Assembly (NCBI GenBank): GCA_026400935.1
Contig: JAPLNX010000196.1
Location: 1 to 57,099, forward strand
DNA: 57,099 nucleotides
From: Planctomycetia bacterium
GTDB taxonomy: Bacteria > Planctomycetota > Planctomycetia > Planctomycetales > Planctomycetaceae
Direction: 5' to 3'
The position numbers were made by a program, and so were the translations under genes. Positions 8,934 to 19,461 of the stretch are shown piece after piece; position 1 is the stretch's first letter; each line of letters starts with the position of its first letter. The notes under the pieces are model-generated. The model saw only the letters and a program-made list of their open reading frames with translations. It was not told the DNA's origin and searched no databases.

Positions 8934-9007
8934 TAGCGAGAGAGGGACTCGAACCCTCGACCCCAGGCTTATGAAGCCTGTGCTCTAACCGACTGAGCTA
9001 CCTCGCC
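8934..9007 (-). tRNA. tRNA-Met (anticodon CAT)
   Basis: Read on the minus strand this gives a full cloverleaf of 74 bases: acceptor GGCGAGG with TCTCGCT (G-U pairs at both ends of the stem), D-arm GCTC/GAGC, anticodon arm CAGGC-TTCATAA-GCCTG, and T-arm GAGGG-TTCGAGT-CCCTC. The CAT anticodon means methionine, unless the C is modified to lysidine for isoleucine AUA. The anticodon stem lacks the three G-C pairs of an initiator, so it is an elongator tRNA-Met or tRNA-Ile2. CCA is not encoded. Confidence 0.93.
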
Positions 9008-9239
9008 ATACTTCCAACAACCGCTGAGCGACCGCCACAAAGCGTGGCGGGATTATAGCCAGCCTCGATTCGATGAAAAGCGACCGCCTTACTGACCATC
9101 TTGTTCATTCTCAAAAACCGATCGGAATTCTGAAGCGATCGGCTCCACTCGGCTGATGCCGACTGGCTTGATCCCTACAATCCGCCTCGCTCGCTTTGGA
9201 TGAAGTTAGTCAATCATGCGATGAAGTTTGGAGATGGAC

Positions 9240-12200
9240 ATGCTTTGGGAAGTGGAGATTCACCCGGCTCTCGGACAAGTGGACCGCGAAGGGGCTCGCG
9301 TGCTGAGCGAAGCTCGTGCATTGCGACTTAGTTCGATTACTAACGTGCGTGCGGCTCGGTCATTCTTGATCGAAGGTGAGGCTGACGAAGCGGCGATTCA
9401 AGGTCGATCTCTCGGTCTGCTTGTTGATTCCGTTGTTGAATCGTGCGCTGTGAGGCAACTCGGAAGCCGCACGAGCGAAGGGAAGTTCACATCAACCACC
9501 GACCATCAACCATCAACCCTCTTCAACGTGCTCTACAAACCAGGAGTGACGGACAACGTCGCTCTCAGTACGAAAGCGGCTTTGACGGATCTCACTGTTC
9601 CCGTATCGGCAGTCGCAACATGCCGGAAGTATTGGCTCAACGAAGGCGCGAACGCGGACGAAGTCCAGCGGCTTATCAAGCGAGTGCTCGCCAATGATGC
9701 GATCGAGCATGTCATTGCTGGACCTCTGAAAATGGAGAGCATCGCGGTTGGTAACGAGTACACGTTCAAACTGACCAGAATCGCGATTCGCGAAATGGAT
9801 GACGATCATCTGACGCGACTGAGCCGTGAAGGGCAGCTTTATCTCAATTTGGTGGAGATGCAGACGATCCGACAGCACTTCATCGATATTGACCGTGACC
9901 CGACTGAAATCGAATTGGAAACGGTCGCACAAACTTGGTCGGAGCATTGCTCACACAAGACGCTGGGTGGTCGCATTCATTACCAAGACGGACGTCATGA
10001 CATTTACTTTCAGAGTATGTTGAAGGAGACGATCTTCGCGGCAACGGTTGAGATTCGTCGGCAACTAGGCGATGCAGACTGGTGCGTCAGCGTCTTCAAA
10101 GACAACGCGGGCATCGTGCGGTTTGATGAGACGCAAAACGTCTGCATCAAAGTCGAAACCCACAATCATCCATCTGCGATCGAGCCTTACGGTGGAGCGA
10201 ACACCGGCCTTGGTGGCGTGATTCGAGATCCGCTCGGAACCGGTCTGGGTGCGAAACCAATCTGCAACACCGATGTCTTTTGCTTCGCCCCGCCAGACAC
10301 GCCGCACGAATCACTGCCGCCAGGCACGCTGCATCCGAAGCTTGTGATGCGAGGTGTCGTTTCTGGAGTGCGAGATTACGGCAATCGAATGGGTATTCCG
10401 ACAGTCAACGGGGCGATCTATTTCGACGAACGCTACCTCGGTAATCCATTGGTCTACTGCGGCAACGTCGCGATGATCCCGGTCAATAAGTGTGAAAAGC
10501 AGGTTATGCCGGGCGATTACATCGTGACTGTCGGCGGACGCACCGGGCGTGACGGCATTCACGGTGCGACCTTTTCGTCCGCTGAACTGACTCACGAAAG
10601 CGAAACGATCTCAGGCGGCTCGGTTCAGATCGGCAATGCCGTTGTCGAGAAGATGGTCGCGGATGTCGTTCTGCAAGCTCGCGATCGTGGGCTGTATAAT
10701 GCTATCACGGATTGCGGCGCAGGAGGATTCAGCAGCGCGGTCGGGGAGATGGGTGAGGCACTCGGTGCAGAAGTGTGGTTGGAGAAAGCTCCCTTAAAAT
10801 ACGCCGGATTAAGTTACACCGAGATATGGATTTCTGAGGCTCAAGAACGAATGGTGCTGGCGGTGCCGCCAAGTTCATGGCCCGAGTTTGAAACACTGTG
10901 TCGGTCTGAAGGTGTCGAAGCCGCGGTACTCGGCGAATTCAAATCGACGGGGCGTTTGGTGCTGAAGTATCATGGCGAACAAGTCGGTGATCTCGCGATG
11001 AGCTTTCTTCACGACGGTCGTCCGCCGATCGTTCGCGAGGCGGTTTATGCGCCGCAGGCCGATGAGCCGTTGCATCATTCTGTAGGCCGGCTTTCCAAGT
11101 CGGCTGAGCCAGTTGTCCTCGAAAATCAAACTGCCGAACGATTTGAAAAACCGTTCTATGACGATGACCTCAAACGCATTCTTGGCTCGCTCAACGTGTG
11201 CAGCAAAGAGTGGGTCATTCGCCAGTATGACCACGAAGTACAAGCCGGCAGCGTCGTGAAGCCGCTCGTCGGAGTTTGCAATGACGGTCCTTCGGATGCG
11301 GCGGTTGTGCGGCCTAATTTGCTTTCGAAGCGAGGACTGGCTGTCGCTTGTGGAATGAATCCGCGATTCGGCGATCTCGATCCATATTGGATGGCTGCGG
11401 CCGCGATTGATGAGGCTGTACGAAATTGTGTTGCAGTCGGTGCGGACCCGCGTCGCATTGCGATCCTCGACAACTTTTGTTGGGGGAACACTGATCGGCC
11501 AGAGACGCTCGGCACACTCGTGCGAGCGGCGCTCGCCTGTAAAGAAGTTGCGATCGCGTTCGGAACGCCGTTTGTCAGTGGCAAGGACAGTTTGAATAAC
11601 GAGTTCACATTCACGAATTCTGCCGGTCAAAAACAAACAGTGGCAATCCCCTCGTCGTTATTGATTACTGCTCTCGGCCAACTGAATGACGTCGAGCAAG
11701 CCGTGACAATGGATCTCAAGTCGGCAGGCAATGTGATCCTGCTAGTTGGTGTGACTGCTAACGAACTTGGTGGGAGCCACTTCGCATTGGTCAACGGTCT
11801 TGAAGGAGGGGCGGTTCCACGATTGGATCTCGAACTCGCACCACGAATCTTCGGTGCGATCCACGAAGCGATCCGCAATGAACTCATCCGTTCTTGCCAC
11901 GACTTGAGTGAAGGTGGTCTCGCCACTGCGGTCGCCGAGATGGCGTTTGCCGGTGGTTTGGGACTGTCGCTCAATCTGCAGTCGCTCGCGGTAGCCAATC
12001 GTCTGAACGACGACGTCGCGCTGTTGTTCTCGGAAAGCAATTCGCGTTTTGTCATCGAAGTTCCCACCGCGTCACAAGCAGCGGTCGAATCACTCTGCAA
12101 CGCGGTGAATGTGCCGATCACAAAATTGGGCGAAGTCACATCGACAGATCGGCTTGTCATTCAAGGAGCGAATGGAGCGGTCGTAATCGACTCAGCGCTC

Positions 12201-12245
12201 AGCGACCTCAAGCAATGTTGGCAGAAGCCTCTGGCTTGGAACTGA
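9240..12245 (+). CDS. purL: Phosphoribosylformylglycinamidine synthase, large subunit
   Basis: A 1001-residue enzyme of purine synthesis that turns FGAR, ATP and ammonia into FGAM. It has a PurS-like N-terminus ([21 protein letters not shown]), two linker/AIRS domains, [12 protein letters not shown], the ATP-site [27 protein letters not shown], and a second AIRS half ([44 protein letters not shown]). The glutaminase domain of the 1300-residue proteobacterial form is absent, so a separate PurQ must supply ammonia; none is in this window. I start at ATG 9240 because GGAGA at 9230-9234 is a good Shine-Dalgarno site; a TTG at 9228 would use that same site as coding sequence. Residues around 84-93 ([10 protein letters not shown]) come from short CATCAAC repeats and look like an expansion in the linker. 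Confidence 0.93.
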   Translation: MLWEVEIHPALGQVDREGARVLSEARALRLSSITNVRAARSFLIEGEADEAAIQGRSLGLLVDSVVESCAVRQLGSRTSEGKFTSTTDHQPSTLFNVLYKPGVTDNVALSTKAALTDLTVPVSAVATCRKYWLNEGANADEVQRLIKRVLANDAIEHVIAGPLKMESIAVGNEYTFKLTRIAIREMDDDHLTRLSREGQLYLNLVEMQTIRQHFIDIDRDPTEIELETVAQTWSEHCSHKTLGGRIHYQDGRHDIYFQSMLKETIFAATVEIRRQLGDADWCVSVFKDNAGIVRFDETQNVCIKVETHNHPSAIEPYGGANTGLGGVIRDPLGTGLGAKPICNTDVFCFAPPDTPHESLPPGTLHPKLVMRGVVSGVRDYGNRMGIPTVNGAIYFDERYLGNPLVYCGNVAMIPVNKCEKQVMPGDYIVTVGGRTGRDGIHGATFSSAELTHESETISGGSVQIGNAVVEKMVADVVLQARDRGLYNAITDCGAGGFSSAVGEMGEALGAEVWLEKAPLKYAGLSYTEIWISEAQERMVLAVPPSSWPEFETLCRSEGVEAAVLGEFKSTGRLVLKYHGEQVGDLAMSFLHDGRPPIVREAVYAPQADEPLHHSVGRLSKSAEPVVLENQTAERFEKPFYDDDLKRILGSLNVCSKEWVIRQYDHEVQAGSVVKPLVGVCNDGPSDAAVVRPNLLSKRGLAVACGMNPRFGDLDPYWMAAAAIDEAVRNCVAVGADPRRIAILDNFCWGNTDRPETLGTLVRAALACKEVAIAFGTPFVSGKDSLNNEFTFTNSAGQKQTVAIPSSLLITALGQLNDVEQAVTMDLKSAGNVILLVGVTANELGGSHFALVNGLEGGAVPRLDLELAPRIFGAIHEAIRNELIRSCHDLSEGGLATAVAEMAFAGGLGLSLNLQSLAVANRLNDDVALLFSESNSRFVIEVPTASQAAVESLCNAVNVPITKLGEVTSTDRLVIQGANGAVVIDSALSDLKQCWQKPLAWN

Positions 12246-12282
12246 AGAGCTTGTGGTAATGAGCGTCAATAATGGTCGTGCG

Positions 12283-13926
12283 TCATCGCGCCGTGGCGAG
12301 TTTACTTTGGTAGAACTCCAGTGCTTCGCGATACTCGGCTAGTTCCGCCTCTTTGAGCACATCTTTGTTGCGAGCGATTTCTTCTTCGCAACGTTGGATC
12401 AAGTAGCGGACTTGTTCACGGCGCGGGCGGATCGGCGAATCCTCAATGTCGATGAACGCGGGAGCCGAATGGGCGAAGCGAGTTCGTCCGTTGGGGAGCT
12501 TTTCAAAACAACGAACGGCGAACCACTTCGAGTCGTCATAGGGAACGAATTCTGACAAATCGTTCGTGAAATACTCGCCGGTTTGTGCGGGTGGCTTAAT
12601 CACTCTCTCCACACCCTCGCTGCTGATGATCTCGATGCGATCGAGCGGGAATTGGCTGACGATCCGCCCTTCGATGGGGAACACATCAACGAGTCCTCGG
12701 CGTTTGGACTTTGATTGCTTGAAAAAGCCAAACGGCTTGTCGCCGATTTTTAGCATGAGCATCGGCCCGGTGGTTACAAAGCTGCGGCCTTCGTCCAGTC
12801 GCTTCATCCAGAGTGCGGGGGTGAATTTATCTTGACCGAGATTGACATAGACTCGACCAAATCCTGCCGAAACAGAATGCACGCCGTTACCAGTTCCTGC
12901 AGTCGGTCGCATCCGTAAGCCGCAGTTGAGCAGGGCGTAGTAGGTCTCGAAACCGAAGTTCAACCAGCCTTCCTCCGTGAAACCTTCTTTTGTGGTTTCG
13001 ATACGCGGATTGTCGCGCCAGTTGTTTTCGATCGTCCACGACTTGAACGCAAATTCGGTACGCCAAACGTGATTGTTCGTCAGCGGATACAAGTCCGCCT
13101 TCATGACCGGAGCGATGATCGGCGTCCACGCCCACGAATGCTTCTCTAAATCGAGCAATGCCCCTTGCTTGTGAGCTTCTTCAGCAACAGCCTTCATCGG
13201 CGGAGCACCGACTTTCAACGGCGACTTTTGGCCGAGCACCAAGACCGCTCCCAATGTGTGACGCTTCGAGCCGACCGAGAATATTTCGTACTCGGAGTTG
13301 AGTGGCATGATCGTATGCGTCGCGTCCGCAAAGATCGGGTCGGTCGGAATCGGCTGAGGATCAATGGTTCCTTTCTCCGGTAGCGTGTGTGATCCTTGCA
13401 CCCACTGTGACATCGGGAACGCGATGTTGAGGTCTTCGGCTAGCAGTAAGTTTGGTATCTCCGCAAGCGTGCGATGCAGGTGCGTGTCGCCGGAGTACCA
13501 ACCGCGCTCGGCCATATTGATCCAACGCTTCAACTTGATCGTGACGTTGACCGGCTTCTCCATTACTTCGACATCTTTTGTCTCGATCAGGTATTCCTTG
13601 CCCCGTTCAGCCGTGAGTGTGTACTTGCCGGGTGGCAATTCGACGTCAAACGGATGAGCTGACAATGTCGTGTGTTTCTCAATGCTTCTTTCGCCGCGAA
13701 CTCGATCGTAACTCAGCGCCGAACCGTTTGTGTCCGCCGACTTCGCAAAGTACCACTTCGTCCCGTCCTCCGATTGAATCGAAATCCGAGCCGGTAGTAA
13801 CTCACCGGATTCCGCATCGCGAATTTCGCCACGCAACACCGCCGCAATGAGTTCGTGAGTGGTTCCAACAGGACCAAACGTAGCGACAATCAGGAGCAGA
13901 ATGATGAGGTAGCGACGATGTGACAT
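12283..13926 (-). CDS. Exported CehA/McbA-family metallohydrolase
   Basis: A 547-residue secreted protein. A signal peptide (YLIILLLIVATFGPVGTTH) precedes a carboxypeptidase-regulatory-like beta domain (LRGEIRDAESGELLPARISI, residues 30-135). It then enters a PHP-type hydrolase region starting GWYSGDTHLHRT (146-151 is the metal-binding GDTHLH), which is the hallmark of CehA/McbA proteins, named for carbaryl hydrolases. Later metal-ligand candidates are the His in DLEKHSW. The C-terminus ends in a charged helix with E/R repeats. I chose the start at 13926, preceded by AAGGTG; the longer frame to 14028 adds a segment without signal-peptide character. Natural substrates of planctomycete members are unknown. 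It is separate from the EPS operon upstream by 342 bases. Confidence 0.75.
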   Translation of the reverse strand: MSHRRYLIILLLIVATFGPVGTTHELIAAVLRGEIRDAESGELLPARISIQSEDGTKWYFAKSADTNGSALSYDRVRGERSIEKHTTLSAHPFDVELPPGKYTLTAERGKEYLIETKDVEVMEKPVNVTIKLKRWINMAERGWYSGDTHLHRTLAEIPNLLLAEDLNIAFPMSQWVQGSHTLPEKGTIDPQPIPTDPIFADATHTIMPLNSEYEIFSVGSKRHTLGAVLVLGQKSPLKVGAPPMKAVAEEAHKQGALLDLEKHSWAWTPIIAPVMKADLYPLTNNHVWRTEFAFKSWTIENNWRDNPRIETTKEGFTEEGWLNFGFETYYALLNCGLRMRPTAGTGNGVHSVSAGFGRVYVNLGQDKFTPALWMKRLDEGRSFVTTGPMLMLKIGDKPFGFFKQSKSKRRGLVDVFPIEGRIVSQFPLDRIEIISSEGVERVIKPPAQTGEYFTNDLSEFVPYDDSKWFAVRCFEKLPNGRTRFAHSAPAFIDIEDSPIRPRREQVRYLIQRCEEEIARNKDVLKEAELAEYREALEFYQSKLATAR

Positions 13927-14268
13927 GAGCGGTTCACCTTTTTCGTAATTGTCGGGAACATGGCAGCTTGGCAACGTATCGTCTGGAGGTGGGCCTTTCC
14001 AACGACGGTCGCATGATGAGTTTGCCATTTAGTCGCTGGCATGCAGAGAGCCAAAACTCTTACGAATCACTCGTCTGGTCCAAGTCTTGAATTGGTCCAC
14101 CACAAAACGCCAATTAATCTACAGACTCGAAGCATGACGGCGACCGTGCCAAGTAGGCCCATATTGAAAAGTAAGCATTGAGATGGCCCCCAGACTGTCT
14201 TTTTTCGGAGAATCCGAGGGGCTGGAAGCCTATCCCACGATGCAGGTCCACTCGGAAGTCATGCCGCG
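13927..14268. other. Gap upstream of the CehA-like gene
   Basis: A gap of 342 bases lies between the end of the O-antigen ligase gene and the start of the metallohydrolase gene, both on the minus strand. It should hold the latter's promoter. I see no strong hairpin, repeat or small gene. Confidence 0.35.
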
Positions 14269-17049
14269 TTATCGCTTGGAAGACTTCTTGACTCGCAACG
14301 ATTGATACTCCGCCGACTGAATCGGACTTTCATGTCGCACGCCGCGATTGGTCGCCTCTTCTGTAAGGCGTCGTAGAGAGCCGTCTGTTGGGTTCATTCG
14401 CAAGCACCACTGCAGATGTTCCGCCGCTCGGCTGAATTGCTGTTGTTGATAGAGAAAGACCCCGTATCCGCGTCGAGCAGCTACTGAGCTACGGTCTTTT
14501 TCAATCGCTTTACGGAAACAGAGATCCGCTTCAGACAATTCATTCAAGCGTGAATATGCGACAGCAGCAGCCAAAATTCGCTCAACCGGATGAACGCACT
14601 CTGGTTGCTCGGCATCGACTTTCAGCGCATTCGCATAGGCGCGAACCACGACGACATATTCTGACTCCTGCTGCTGACGATATCGAACTTCCAAGCGTTC
14701 CAGTTCTTCTATATTCGGTTCCAAGCTCTTCAGAATGAGGTCGGCAGATGCGGTTCCCACCAAGTGGTCCAGAATTTGATCCTGATAGACTCGACTGGTG
14801 TGAAATGCATCTTTCCACGCGATAATCGCGTCTTCCAGTCGTCCTTCGATCAATGCTTCACGACCAACGACAAACTGCACTTGAGCTGAAAACGGTCGGA
14901 CCAGTTGAGCCTGTTTAAGGAACTCTTGCGGATGACTGGGATCAAGATTCTTTAAGAACTGTAGCTCGGCCAAATGGATGTACCCGGCCCCCTGCAACGG
15001 ACAAAGCTGCAAGGCTTTGGTCGCGTGCTTGGAGGCCGCGTCAAGGTACTTCAAGTTCGGTCCCACGGCGCGCTCTAACCAAACTCGCATTTCTTCGACC
15101 GACTTGAATTGTGCGGACAACGCAGCGTCACGCAGTTGAGCCAGCGACATCGGATTCTCGCTGCTCTTCTGCAAATGCTCGAATGCCGTCAAGTACGACG
15201 CGGTCAATCGCAGATGCGTGCGAGCACTCGCAGGATTCCGTTTCGCCGCTTGGCTCAACGCGGCCACTCGGCGCTTGAAGCGTTCGAGTTGAGCTTGTTC
15301 GGATTGATCATCTTCATTGTCGTCATCAACACTAGCTGCGGCCCCCGGCTCTTCGGAGTTATTCGCACGAATCAGTTTCAAGTACGTAAACCAATACGGC
15401 TCGGCACCAATGGCTTGATTCAATTTCGGAACCATCCAGACCGCAACACAGATCACTGCCACTCCGGTGATCAGCCCTAGGCTACGTGGAATTGTCTGCC
15501 GCATCCGCTGCTCATGCTCGGTCGGCTCTGTCGTCGGTTGCACATGGCGATCAGCGACCTGCGCCAATGAAAATTGATCGAGTCGTCGAGCACACGCCAC
15601 TAACAACAACGTGACTGTCATCAATCCCGGCACGTACCACAGGAAATCAAACGCCGCATGAACCGCGTTCGCCGCCAAGCTCGCGGTGATCGCCGCCGCT
15701 AACACTCGAACTCGGCGATCGGATGTCGCTCGCAAACTACGCCAACACCATGTCGCCACACACACGCCGCTCAACAACATCAATCCGATGCCAACTGCAC
15801 CCGATTCTGACGCGATTTGCAGGTAACTGTTCTCTGCATGTGTGAACTCCGCGACGGCAAATGGTGGGTCGTAATAAAGCGGATACGCTTCGGCATGACT
15901 TCCCAGGCCAGTCCCGAATAACGGGAAGTCTCCGAGAATTTGTAAGTTCGCCTGCCAAATCGCTAAGCGTGAATCCGATTCCCAGTTGTCGAGTCGCTTG
16001 GTCACCTTTTCGTAGCCAAAGAACGCAAACAGACTCCCCGCGATCAACGTGATCCCTAGCATCGCGCTCATGACGCGGCCAGACAACACACCGGTCCAAA
16101 ACAGAGCCCCCAGCATCACCACCAAGGAGACACCCAAGGCCAGCATTCCTCCTCGCGACAACGAATACATGACAGCGAAGGCCAATACACCAAACGAGAC
16201 TAATAGACCTGCAAACAATGTGTCATTGTTGTTGCTGGAGGTCTTCGACGAACTGCCAAAGCTCCCAGGGCCAGCTTGACGATTTTCTAATAACTGCGTG
16301 ATCCACCAAAGCAGCGGCCCGCAGCCCAAAGCCAAAAATTGAGCAAAGTGATTTCGGTTGGTAAAAGCCCCCTTCAAGCGGTGCCAAGTGTCCGTCAATG
16401 GGTACTCGTAGAACCAAAAGTACTTGCCGTTGTTCGTCACCCATTGCGTGAGCCCAAACAAGGCCATCGCCGCTGACGCACCAGCCACCCAACGCAACAT
16501 TCGTTCGATATCGCGAATTCGTTGAATGCGTTGCGTCGCCACGTAAAACAACAGCACATAGCTGAAACCGACCAGCAAGGCCGATCGAGTCTCACCCACA
16601 TTCAGCGAAAGTGTCCGCCATTCTCCAAGCGTATTTCCAGCATCAGCAGCACCGGACCAAAGCGGCAACAACGCGTGATGATGCGGCGAGAGAATGTTCA
16701 ACAAGCTCGGTGGTAACGGAGTGATCTGTAGCAACCCCAATCCGATTGCACCGAGCAATAACGGCTCTACCCACGTCACCGCCCATGTCGGTCGTCGTCC
16801 TAAAAACAGACCGAGTGACCACGCCAAGCCTGCGGCGACAGCACAAGTCGCCAACGCGACTTGCCCCCAGGCGATGCGCCCTCCGAGCAGAAACGGCACC
16901 ACAAACACGCTGGCCATCAACGCGACATCAATCACCACTCGCGACCAACGATCAACCAAGTTGTCTGAAGTCGAGATTGTTCCCGACGTTCGCTGAGTCC
17001 GTGAGCGACGATTATTGAGAGACAAACTCGTGGGCATATTCGACCTCAT
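14269..17049 (-). CDS. O-antigen ligase-like membrane protein with C-terminal TPRs
   Basis: A 926-residue inner-membrane protein. The first ~480 residues hold about a dozen hydrophobic helices and a Wzy/WaaL-type signature (LFGTGLGSHAEAYPLYYDPPF, FTHAENSYLQIASESGAVGIG), which marks the periplasmic loop of the O-antigen ligase/polymerase family. The remaining 400 residues are soluble helical repeats of TPR character (for example EADLCFRKAIEKDRSSVAARRGYGVFLYQQQQFSRAAEHL). Its likely role is polymerisation or transfer of surface polysaccharide. I start at Met 17049 (MRSNMPTSL); Met 17037 is an alternative. A much longer frame to 17328 only reads the upstream kinase's repeat in another frame. It follows the tyrosine kinase by 67 bases in the same operon. 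Confidence 0.82.
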   Translation of the reverse strand: MRSNMPTSLSLNNRRSRTQRTSGTISTSDNLVDRWSRVVIDVALMASVFVVPFLLGGRIAWGQVALATCAVAAGLAWSLGLFLGRRPTWAVTWVEPLLLGAIGLGLLQITPLPPSLLNILSPHHHALLPLWSGAADAGNTLGEWRTLSLNVGETRSALLVGFSYVLLFYVATQRIQRIRDIERMLRWVAGASAAMALFGLTQWVTNNGKYFWFYEYPLTDTWHRLKGAFTNRNHFAQFLALGCGPLLWWITQLLENRQAGPGSFGSSSKTSSNNNDTLFAGLLVSFGVLAFAVMYSLSRGGMLALGVSLVVMLGALFWTGVLSGRVMSAMLGITLIAGSLFAFFGYEKVTKRLDNWESDSRLAIWQANLQILGDFPLFGTGLGSHAEAYPLYYDPPFAVAEFTHAENSYLQIASESGAVGIGLMLLSGVCVATWCWRSLRATSDRRVRVLAAAITASLAANAVHAAFDFLWYVPGLMTVTLLLVACARRLDQFSLAQVADRHVQPTTEPTEHEQRMRQTIPRSLGLITGVAVICVAVWMVPKLNQAIGAEPYWFTYLKLIRANNSEEPGAAASVDDDNEDDQSEQAQLERFKRRVAALSQAAKRNPASARTHLRLTASYLTAFEHLQKSSENPMSLAQLRDAALSAQFKSVEEMRVWLERAVGPNLKYLDAASKHATKALQLCPLQGAGYIHLAELQFLKNLDPSHPQEFLKQAQLVRPFSAQVQFVVGREALIEGRLEDAIIAWKDAFHTSRVYQDQILDHLVGTASADLILKSLEPNIEELERLEVRYRQQQESEYVVVVRAYANALKVDAEQPECVHPVERILAAAVAYSRLNELSEADLCFRKAIEKDRSSVAARRGYGVFLYQQQQFSRAAEHLQWCLRMNPTDGSLRRLTEEATNRGVRHESPIQSAEYQSLRVKKSSKR

Positions 17050-17116
17050 GTACGCCGGAAGATGGAAAGTTTTTTTCGTCCAGCCAATGGCGAGATGCTT
17101 GTCAGCCGTTTGATTT

Positions 17117-19438
17117 CTAAGCCGCTCGACGATGTGCGATGACCGGCTCCTCGTCAACTTCCGCGACCGTGTCAGCTTCGGACATCCCTGCCACAGCGTC
17201 GTCATGTCCATAGCCATAGCCATAGCCATAGCCGTAGCCGTAGCCGTAGCCGTAACCATAACCGTAGTAATCGCCGGACGACTCGCTCGACAGGTGATTG
17301 ACGACGACGCCCAGCAAGTTGACCTCAACGGTCGAGAATGCTTCGGCCGCGCGAATCACCATACGACGGCGATTTTTGTCGGGGCGCACCACAAGCACGG
17401 CCCCATCCACCATACGACCAATGATGATCGGGTCTGCGACGGCCAAGACCGGCGGCGCATCGACAAGGATTTGGTCGTAGACCGTTTCTGCCCACGCCAA
17501 CAATTCCGAGAAACGTTCGCTCGATAGCAACTCCGCCGGATTACTCGGACGAGAGCCTGACGGAATGACGTCCAAACCGGGAACAACCTGAGCCACCAAA
17601 TTGTCAGCCGCACTGATCCCAACAGGTCGTTCGTCGCGCAACACCTGAGATAAGCCCGCTTGGCCTTTGAGATTCAGCAACGTCGTCATCCCCGGACGAC
17701 GCATGTCGGCGTCAATGAGCAATGTCTTTTTTCCAGACTGAGCAAACGCGACTGCGAGGTTCGACATGACCGTCGTCTTGCCATCACCCGGTTCCGTGCT
17801 GGTAACGACGATCCGTTGAGTCGAGCGATCGGAGAACGAAATCGCCGTTCGTAGAGTCCGAAAAGCTTCGGTCTCGACACCGTTGGGTTTCGCAAAACAT
17901 TGAATCGCATCTACGCCGCTGCCGCCGGTCGGCTGCATCGCTCGCACCATCGCCAATACCGGAACTCCCAACTGCATCCGTAATTCATCCGGCGAACGGA
18001 AGCGATCGTCGAGGATATCCAGCAGATAGATCAGCCCCATGCCGCTCCCGACACCCATTACTAAGCAGATCGCAAGGACCATCACGAGACGAGGCGAAGA
18101 GGGAGCCGTCGCCGGACGGGCTGTCTTTGTCGGCGAAACTTTGATTCCTTTGTCCGCCCCCATTTGGAGGTCGCTGATCTTTTTCGACAAATTCTCGTCG
18201 TATGTTGCCAGACGTTTGCGATCCAAATCCACCATTTCGATCTTCAACATCAAGTCGTTCTGACCGAGTGCTGCCTGCATCTCGGAGTCAAATTGTGCTT
18301 GCAAAATCTTTTGTTTTGAAGAGGCATAAGCGAGACGTTGCTCCGACATTGTTTTCAATTGAGGGCCAAGTTCTCTCGTGCTGAGCTGAATAAAGCTCGC
18401 TTTCGACTGCTGAAAATAACTGTCGATGAAAACCTGTTGAGCTTTGATCTCCTCATAACGTTCACGAATTTCTGGGTGGTTGTCTCCGAGTACAGCGCGT
18501 CGATTCGCGAACTCCGACTTCTTCTGATTCAGATCTTCGTTGGCGTTGGCAACGATCCGCGTCCCTTCACTGTCAAGTCCCATCATCTTGATCAACATGG
18601 CTTGGCCAAATGCGGGATCGGCCTGCATCGTGAGTTGCTGCAAGTCGTCACCACGGGCCAGCGCATTGTTGACCGCTTGCTGAAAGGTCCAAGCATCCAA
18701 GGTCGCTCGCTGTGCTTCGACTAACGCTTTATTCAATTCTTCAACGCGGGCACCGATGACATTGACCTGCTTTCCATCTTGATTCAAGAAGCCGCCGAAC
18801 TGTCGTCGCAACTCGAGATATTCGGCGTCTTTCGCCTCAAGGTCTTTAATGTTCTCATTTTTGACCTCATTCAACTTCAGCAAATCGTCTTCGACCGAAC
18901 CGCTTTTGTTCTTATTCACATGCAGTGTGTACTCAGTGACGATCCGTCCGACGATCGCCGCCGCCGCTTTGGCATCCCGCGAACGACACCGAATGTCGAT
19001 CAAGCTCGTGCCTCGTTCGCTGCTGACGATGACGTTGTTCTTCAGCGCGTTGACCCACAATTCCTGTGGCAACCCTTTGAAATCAACCAGCGATTCCTTC
19101 GGCAAGTTTTTTAAGGCTGCTCGCAAGACAACATCGCTGCTGATGATTTTTTGGTACGTTGGGATGTACTCCAAAATCATCTTCTGCTGGCCTTGGTTAT
19201 TCCCTTGCAGTGCGTTGTTGCTGTTCTCGGTTTCCAAGACGTTGACTTGCGCATGTGCGTCGTAGTATCGCGTGGCCGTTGAGTAGTAGATCGCCCCGAA
19301 GACTCCGGTTACGAGCATCGTCGCCAACAACGTCCCTTTTCGGAGCCGCACGGCGTGCAAATAGCGAATCACACCGCTGATGACGTTGGCGGTATTCAAA
19401 GTCGGTGTTGACGCCAGCGGATTGGCTTCGGAATTCAT
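17117..19438 (-). CDS. Polysaccharide biosynthesis tyrosine autokinase (Wzc-like)
   Basis: A 773-residue bacterial tyrosine kinase and polysaccharide co-polymerase. An N-terminal Wzz domain has a membrane helix near residues 35-55, a long periplasmic coiled-coil region, and a second helix (RLVMVLAICLVMGVGSGMGL). The cytoplasmic kinase domain carries Walker A EPGDGKTT (549-556), Walker A' LLIDADMRRPG (about 573) and Walker B ILVDAPP (about 657). The C-terminus holds ten Tyr-Gly pairs (about 724-744), replacing the usual scattered tyrosine cluster that the enzyme phosphorylates on itself to control chain length. A charged tail (EADTVAEVDEEP) follows. It lies 23 bases after the Wza-like gene, so they are surely co-transcribed. 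The Tyr-Gly tail is described further as a repeat. Confidence 0.92.
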   Translation of the reverse strand: MNSEANPLASTPTLNTANVISGVIRYLHAVRLRKGTLLATMLVTGVFGAIYYSTATRYYDAHAQVNVLETENSNNALQGNNQGQQKMILEYIPTYQKIISSDVVLRAALKNLPKESLVDFKGLPQELWVNALKNNVIVSSERGTSLIDIRCRSRDAKAAAAIVGRIVTEYTLHVNKNKSGSVEDDLLKLNEVKNENIKDLEAKDAEYLELRRQFGGFLNQDGKQVNVIGARVEELNKALVEAQRATLDAWTFQQAVNNALARGDDLQQLTMQADPAFGQAMLIKMMGLDSEGTRIVANANEDLNQKKSEFANRRAVLGDNHPEIRERYEEIKAQQVFIDSYFQQSKASFIQLSTRELGPQLKTMSEQRLAYASSKQKILQAQFDSEMQAALGQNDLMLKIEMVDLDRKRLATYDENLSKKISDLQMGADKGIKVSPTKTARPATAPSSPRLVMVLAICLVMGVGSGMGLIYLLDILDDRFRSPDELRMQLGVPVLAMVRAMQPTGGSGVDAIQCFAKPNGVETEAFRTLRTAISFSDRSTQRIVVTSTEPGDGKTTVMSNLAVAFAQSGKKTLLIDADMRRPGMTTLLNLKGQAGLSQVLRDERPVGISAADNLVAQVVPGLDVIPSGSRPSNPAELLSSERFSELLAWAETVYDQILVDAPPVLAVADPIIIGRMVDGAVLVVRPDKNRRRMVIRAAEAFSTVEVNLLGVVVNHLSSESSGDYYGYGYGYGYGYGYGYGYGYGHDDAVAGMSEADTVAEVDEEPVIAHRRAA
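17207..17269 (-). repeat. Hexanucleotide repeat encoding a Tyr-Gly tail
   Basis: On the plus strand the units are four CATAGC-type and several CGTAGC or CGTAAC-type hexamers. They read as TAY-GGN codons on the minus strand, giving ten Tyr-Gly pairs plus one extra Tyr. The hexamer length is a multiple of three, so copy changes alter tail length without breaking the frame. Confidence 0.9.
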
Positions 19439-19461
19439 AAGCCTGACTCAACGAGCTTGGT

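Noticed and set aside
8934-9007. Initiator tRNA-Met
   Set aside because: The anticodon stem CAGGC/GCCTG lacks the three consecutive G-C pairs of initiators, so an elongator or Ile2 tRNA is more likely.
17050-17328. 93-residue extension of the O-antigen ligase, reading MAMAMAMDM
   Set aside because: It reads the Tyr-Gly hexamer repeat of the kinase in another frame. Overlapping the kinase by over 200 bases is unlikely.
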